The notes beneath the pieces were generated by a model that saw nothing but the letters and a program-made list of their open reading frames with translations, made no database searches and was not told where the DNA came from. Positions 58,995-64,000 of a stretch of DNA of 64,000 nt are shown piece by piece; the first letter of the stretch is position 1, and each line of letters starts with the position of its first letter. The DNA comes from Rhizomucor pusillus (taxonomy: Eukaryota; Mucoromycota; Mucoromycetes; Mucorales; Lichtheimiaceae). The translations under genes were made by a program, and so were the position numbers. The DNA is taken from the NCBI GenBank assembly GCA_900175165.2, contig FWWN02000154.1, forward strand, positions 89,769 to 153,768, given 5' to 3'.

Positions 58995-60284
58995 TTACAG
59001 ACCCTCAGCAGGCCACATCCATCCGAACGAATCTTCAATCTCTCCCTTCTGAATACCGCGGTAGTAGTTGAAAATCTTCAAGAAGCCTTCGCCAATCTCT
59101 TCACCGGAACCAATGGTGATAACCCTGTCGCCCCTTACAATCTTCTTGACAGGAGTGATGATGGCTAGAAGGCGAAGTTTACAGTGAGTTTAAAAACATA
59201 GAAAATATAAAGATATAGGACTTACCGGCGGTACCGCAAGCAGCAACCTCGTCAAATTTGCCCTCCTCAATTTCGCTGAAAGCAATGGGTCGCTCTTCAA
59301 TCTTCCAACCAAACTTCTCGGCAATATCTTCGAGAGACAGACGGGTTACAGATCGCAGCACGCTGTTGGTGTTAGGAGTGACAAATGTGCGCTTTCCAGT
59401 AGCATCTTTGTAACACATCATGTTAATCCCCAGAAATTTGTCGTGTTCTTAGCAATCTCATATTATTCACCTGGTGCCGTAAGTGCAACAAAGTTGGAGG
59501 TTGAGAACTCGTCAACATACGAGCGAGTCTTGGAATCAAGGTGAAGAGTAAGCTGGAAGCCTTGCTGCTTGGCTTTGCTCATTGGACCAAATGTGGGAGC
59601 GTAGTTACCTCCCAACTTTGCAGAACCAGTTCCATTCGGAGCAGCTAGTAAGAGGAAATCAGCTCCTTCTTCTTCATCGCGAACAGTTCTCTATCTTGAG
59701 CTTACTTCTGTCGACATCCTCGACGACGATTGCATCTACAGGTTTAATGCCACCGGTGTAGAAGCTTCCTACAGGCATACCAAAGACGACAAAGGTGTAC
59801 TCTGGTGCACCAGACATGCCAATCATTGGACCGTTGCCGAAAAGCAGAGGGCGGAGGTAGAAGGAACCGTCGCTCTCGGCCGGAGGTACAAAATCGAGGT
59901 TCCTCTCGACCGTGCGCTTGATAGCTTCCAGGAAGATTTCCTGCGGTATTTCAGGCATAAATCCCATGGCAGCGCTGTGTTGCATACGTGCAGCGTTCTC
60001 CTGGGGTCTGAAGACACGGACTTTGCCGTCTTTGGTTTTGAAGGCCTTCAAACCTTCAAAGCACTAGATATTCAATTGAGTTTATGAGGAACGCAACTCG
60101 AGCTCTGGAATAGTACCTGTTGGCCATAGTTCAGACCAGTGGCGCACATGTGCACACGGAGGAATGGATCGGTTTCAAAGGTGCCTTGATCCCAACCTTT
60201 CTCGGCGGTCCAGGTGTACTTTGCATAGCCGTTTGTATCACGGTATAGGAAGCCAATGTTGTTCCAGTCGAGATTTGTGGGCAT
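58995..60284 (-). CDS. Branched-chain amino acid aminotransferase
   Basis: Five exons (60117-60284, 59706-60063, 59471-59644, 59226-59405, 58995-59164) encode 349 residues. Fold-type IV PLP enzyme features are clear: HMCATGLNYGQQCFEGLKAF, VRVFRPQENAARM, YLRPLLFG, SAKLGGNYAPT containing the PLP-binding Lys, STSNFVAL, FVTPNTNSVLRSVTR and ACGTAAIITPVKKI. It interconverts Leu/Ile/Val and their 2-oxo acids with glutamate/2-oxoglutarate. The protein starts close to the fold (MPTNLDWNNIGF), with no room for a mitochondrial presequence, so a cytosolic form is likely. Confidence 0.96.
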
Positions 60285-60989
60285 TCTGGGGGGGAAAAAG
60301 CTACAATAGAATCATAGGCTGGCGTTCCTGCTGTGTGATCTGTCAAATCTTCAGCTCGGCCAATGACCATCGATGAGTCATTGAGTCGCCGGATGAAAAA
60401 TCAAAGCGCGCCTCTTTGGATTCGTCAATGCATTTCCATTCACTCACTCATTTTTCGTTGCCAATGAAAGAATTGATATCAGGCCGGTATCAACGCTAAT
60501 AATTCCTTTTCTTGACATCGCAGTTTTTAATAGCTGAGCATTGCCAGTCGTGTGCAATATATTGAGAATGAAAACGGGAATTCAGCATGGCCACAAAGAG
60601 TCTTACAGGCTTTCTTCCTAAATTTTGCGGTGACATGTTTATAATGGAACAAATGAAAGGAAAGAAGGAGGAAATGGTCATAGAGAGAAAAGTGGGAGAA
60701 GATCGCACAAATTGTGAGATAACGTAAGATCCATTTAGTATCGTATAAGCATGCTCATAGTTAACACATTCACATACCTGTATGCTATAATTTAGCAACA
60801 AAGGCGTCGCGATAGTCGGCGTGCCTCCATGAATTGTCGCAGTTGCCAGATTACTTGGAAAAAGGAAACGAAGAGGAAACCGGGGAGTGCATGTAAAGAA
60901 ACTTGTAGACAAGAGCGGAGGAGACTGGAAAGTTTTGCTTCTTACTCGACATCGTCGAAAGAATGCCGTAATAAGAGCGGGCTACATGT
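60285..60989. other. Upstream region of the aminotransferase gene
   Basis: About 700 bp. Both strands hold protein-like patches at 60790-60990 (plus: KKLVDKSGGDWKVLLLT; minus: SNLATATIHGGTPTIATP) that I could not join into a gene; one of them may belong to the broken 5' part of the Rieske locus. Confidence 0.35.
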
Positions 60990-61538
60990 GGAAGGGCCTG
61001 GATGGATCTTGACAGTAGATATGGAAGAATGCTGGACGGACTTGCTGATGTCATAATCCGAGGCTTTAAGCATGATAATAGTTCATTCATAACCTCTTAC
61101 GGTTAACTTGGCCATCAGACTTTTTGTCTTGGTCCGAATTCGTGGCCAATCCATTTTCAGGACAAGTGGCCCAGATTTGCTTCGTGGTTGAGTATGATCA
61201 AATCCAACTTATGGCGCTGTACGTGATGCAAAAGCAGCCCGAAAGAAAAGAGGAGACCAGAAGCAACTAGGATTATAAAAGGAGAGATTATTGTACATTT
61301 GGATCCTAGCCCGAGTAAAGAGCGCAATCATTTCGTTTGCTTGAGGACCATGTAGCCTTAAAATCAGGGAAATATTGGCATTCTTTGCTGCTACTAAACT
61401 ACACGAACACACTGGTGACCGTGCCTGCATGCAGAACGTCGGTCCCAAGGCACCTGAAACAAGACCTTATCATTCTCCGTTGGTCATTTTTTCTCACTCT
61501 TATTTTTCTGAAAATCCTTTATGGGCAAACATAAGGCC
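60990..61538 (+). pseudogene. Frame-broken 5' portion of the Rieske-protein locus (candidate)
   Basis: Successive protein-like blocks occur in changing frames without matching introns: MLDGLADVIIRGFKHDN, then SDFLSWSEFVANPFS, DKWPRFASWLSMIKSNL, ALYVMQKQPERKEE, RLLEDHVALKSGK and EILAFFAATKLHEHTGD. Their order and density suggest one ancestral coding region directly upstream of the clean exons that start at 61539. Unrecognised short introns could account for some changes, but not all. Low certainty. Confidence 0.4.
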
Positions 61539-62859
61539 AAATATTCGCTGTTTGACAGCTATGTTATGGCCAGCGCCAACGCGACGACAGTTGCTGCTGA
61601 GACAGGTGACAGAGAGAGAGCTTTGTGCGGATTGCCACCACGGAATATTATTCTCATGCCAACTGATTGAGTACAGCGGATCACAATGCACCTGTTGAAC
61701 TCCCGGACTCGATGGTAAACTCTCTACGCATACCGTCAATTATTGATTTCATTCAACTCGTCACACTGATTGTCTGTATATTCTGCGTCTGTTTTAGAGA
61801 GCTTCAACGTTGCTGGAACAAATTGGTAAAGAACGGTCATGGAGCGACGAGCAAATCGATTGCGACCTTGCCGTGTTGGAAAAGAACCGCCTGTACTATG
61901 TAACTACAGAGTCTTTCTGTATATTTGGAAAGGAAAAAACCGCTTATCAGATACATTTTGCTATAATAGGTACGAGACCTTCGAGCACTCTCGAACCAGA
62001 GCTGGAATGTAAACGCATTGACCATATGGTTGTGTAACTCAAACGTCATCGCTCATCTCATACACATTTGTTGTTATAGACCATTGAATTTTTACCTCTG
62101 GTTCGCGATCTTGTTCGCAACGCAATCGATCCTCAGTGGCAGCAGAATGCGACGACATCAGTCGACGACGCAGAGAAGATGGGGCGCAAGTTGGAAAAGA
62201 AAATGAAAAAGAAAAAGGACAAGGAGAAGAAGAAAAAGAAGGAGAAATACATGGGTGGCGAACCTGTTATTCCAGGTCGATTATCTGGAACGACGGCTGC
62301 AGCAGCAGGATTGACTGGCATCTTGGACAGTGCTGATATCATGAGCCAAGATCCTGAAACAATTCGAAACACGATTCGAAACGGTTCGATCGATGCCGGA
62401 CAGCAGCATGAAGAAGAATCAGCGAGCACTAGCAGCAGTAGCAATGGTAACGGTCCAAAGAAGAGTGTGTCGTTTGTGGATGATCAGGTAGCAGGACGCC
62501 GTGGCAGTAGCAGCAGTAGTAGTAGCAGCAGCAGCTCCTCATCGTCCTCCTCGTCTGAAAGCGCAGTGGATGACAATGCGCCGACGACAACGACAACAAC
62601 AAAACCAACACCAACAGTTTTCTCTGGTCGGCCGATCAAAGCTGTGAGCAACAATCGCATCCACGTCCGAACATCCAACGGGCAGGTATATGAATGCGAC
62701 CGGTTCTGTCCACACAAGGGCGTCGATTTGGCAACATGGGGTCAGGTTCTCGGAGACTCTCTCATTTGTACAAAGCACAATTGGACATTTAAGCTAGATG
62801 GGGCTGGAGTTGGTCCTAAAGGCCGCACTGTGCATCCTTGCCGTATAAATGATTGGTGA
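61539..62859 (+). CDS. Rieske [2Fe-2S] domain protein (C-terminal part clean)
   Basis: Five in-phase exons (61539-61605, 61677-61714, 61798-61899, 61970-62008, 62080-62859) read cleanly. A helical region (TLLEQIGKERSWSDEQ, AVLEKNRLYYV RDLRALS, FLPLVRDLVRNAID) leads to a Lys-rich stretch (about 62190-62250), a poly-Ser run and a C-terminal Rieske domain with CPHKGVDLATWG and LICTKHNW, giving the Cys-x-His and Cys-x-x-His cluster ligands. The end is RTVHPCRINDW. The true start is not known: the upstream sequence looks frame-broken, so this may be a truncated gene, a gene with a later start, or an incompletely resolved one. Likely an iron-sulphur redox protein; partner and substrate are unknown. 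Confidence 0.7.
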
Positions 62860-62907
62860 TCATCAAACTGTATTCTCTTTCTGCTTCTTCTCTCAGTTGT
62901 TATCAAT

Positions 62908-63494
62908 TTATTTCTTTTTCGGCTTTGATACAGGAACTGCGTACAGGTCACGTCCTTGTCGATAATATTCTCGCCACGCCAGAATATACCTTTGAGTTTA
63001 AAGTAAATCAATACCACTTTTACAAGCTCACTTTGCCTTTTTTGGTACCTTCGCTGCTTTGTTGGAATGCCCATGTCGTTCTTCATGGTAAGACTGCTAG
63101 AGGTGAACAAGCTATCCCAAGTCTACGTCGAATGGTCAGCATATTTCTGCGCGTATATAATTAAATTCTTCTTATCGTCTATACTTTCCTCAAACTTGTC
63201 GGCAAACTCGTCACAGCCACGTCCGATTGCTTTAAGGAAATCAGCAGGCTCTTTAATGTTACCTTTGACATGCATTCAGTGTTACACTTGAGTGGTACAT
63301 GAATCTTAACAAATGAGAAGTATACCTCGCGGTGGTGGTATAGAGCTCGAAGCTTCTGTTGCTGTGTGTGCAAATCGTGTTGCTCCACCACGAAAGGGCA
63401 ATACTCGCAGTGCCGGCTGCCACATTGTTAAAGACCAAGACTGGAAAAATGCAAAGCTGCCCTGGATTGACAGGCCGCCGTCGAGACGGGGCAT
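62908..63494 (-). CDS. Mitochondrial small-subunit ribosomal protein mS41 (Fyv4, IGR motif)
   Basis: Four exons: 63326-63494, 63185-63262, about 63049-63122, 62908-62989. The first exon (MPRLDGGLSIQGSFAFF ... RFAHTATEA) is basic/hydrophobic like a mitochondrial presequence. The IGR motif is clear: NIKEPADFLKAIGRGCDEFADKF, then TWDSLFTSSSLTMKNDMGIP, then KQRRYILAWREYYRQGRDL, ending KPKKK. Yeast Fyv4 is the orthologue, a mitoribosomal small-subunit protein. The junction between exons 2 and 3 does not resolve: with gtatag donor and gtag acceptor the frame is off by one base, so either the splice is unusual or there is a 1-nt error or mutation. Convergent with the Rieske gene, 48 bp between stops. 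Confidence 0.85.
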
Positions 63495-64000
63495 CGAAGC
63501 CACCTAAATTGACCCTGCAGCTACGAGAAATTTAAGGAGGTAAGTTGTCATATCACTATGCGTACTCGGTACAGGTCATTCAATATTTAGATATTTGGAA
63601 GCAGATACCGAAAAAATAAGAGTAGAAAAATGTAACAATGAGAGAGCTGTATATGTAGAATAGAGAGGAGATGTCTCAGTTGGTTGCTATCATCTCTACT
63701 TTTCGTTTTAGGCTGTACGCAGTCTGAATTATTCTGCACTAGTTACGACGTCCAACGCTGACCCGAGCAGGTTAGCTGCTGCAAGTTTGTAAACAGATGT
63801 TCGCTGTTTTGTCCGTGCGATAATCTTACCATACTAGGCTCCTTTTGCCTCAATTGACGATGGAGATTGCGGGCTGAGGCAGCAGTGGAAGAATATTGCT
63901 GCTTTCTAGAGCTTCTGTTTTTTCATGGGTTCTTCTTGACGTGTCAAGAGGTGTGTGATCCCATGAGAAACAGGGGCATGGTAATATTGGTCACGTATCC
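63495..64000. other. Right edge, no gene seen
   Basis: About 500 bp upstream of mS41 with no supported coding sequence. Part of a further gene may start beyond the window. Confidence 0.45.

Overview
The window is 64 kb of eukaryotic DNA from a filamentous fungus, most likely a Mucoromycota (Mucorales-type) genome. Genes are dense, lie on both strands and are split by many short GT-AG introns of about 40-120 nt. Three features point to early-diverging fungi: a CotH-kinase-type spore-coat/invasin protein with an NDGAYRDP motif, a class C (GABA-B-like) receptor, and a five-TOG XMAP215. No operons, tRNA, rRNA or CRISPR were seen. Exon boundaries were read by hand from splice signals, reading-frame phase and family conservation; most summed coding lengths are multiples of three.

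Layout. 0-5.2 kb: two unassigned minus-strand genes (one runs off the edge), AMMECR1 and the endocytic adaptor NECAP. 5.3-7.4 kb: a GPI-anchored CotH protein. 9.6-13.9 kb: an 18-exon class C receptor with microexons and a C-terminal PH-like domain. 14-17 kb: gene-poor. 17-21 kb: Nop12-type RRM protein and a SANT plus C2H2 transcription factor. 22-31.4 kb: a secreted phosphoesterase and a 2,121-residue XMAP215/Stu2. 31.7-41.6 kb: a small GPI Cys-rich protein, CDK11-like kinase, ARPC5, XRN1 and a bHLH factor. 43-47 kb: a four-RRM Mrn1-like protein and a subtilisin-like protease, with two copies of a short hairpin MITE around the protease.

47-53 kb is the accessory part. It holds a decayed Tc1/IS630-type DDE transposase and, next to it, a decayed long element that joins an XPG/FEN-type nuclease to a long C-terminal region with a RuvC-I-like GVDFGQ motif. 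This is the best candidate for an undescribed system in the window.

53.7-63.5 kb returns to ordinary genes: an SDR dehydrogenase, a DH-PH RhoGEF, a branched-chain aminotransferase, a Rieske protein whose upstream half looks frame-broken, and mitoribosomal protein mS41. Several housekeeping genes serve cytoskeleton and polarity (NECAP, XMAP215, ARPC5, RhoGEF) or RNA metabolism (Nop12, XRN1, Mrn1-like), but neighbours look independent and not co-regulated, apart from the ARPC5/XRN1 pair, which shares a 205-bp divergent promoter.
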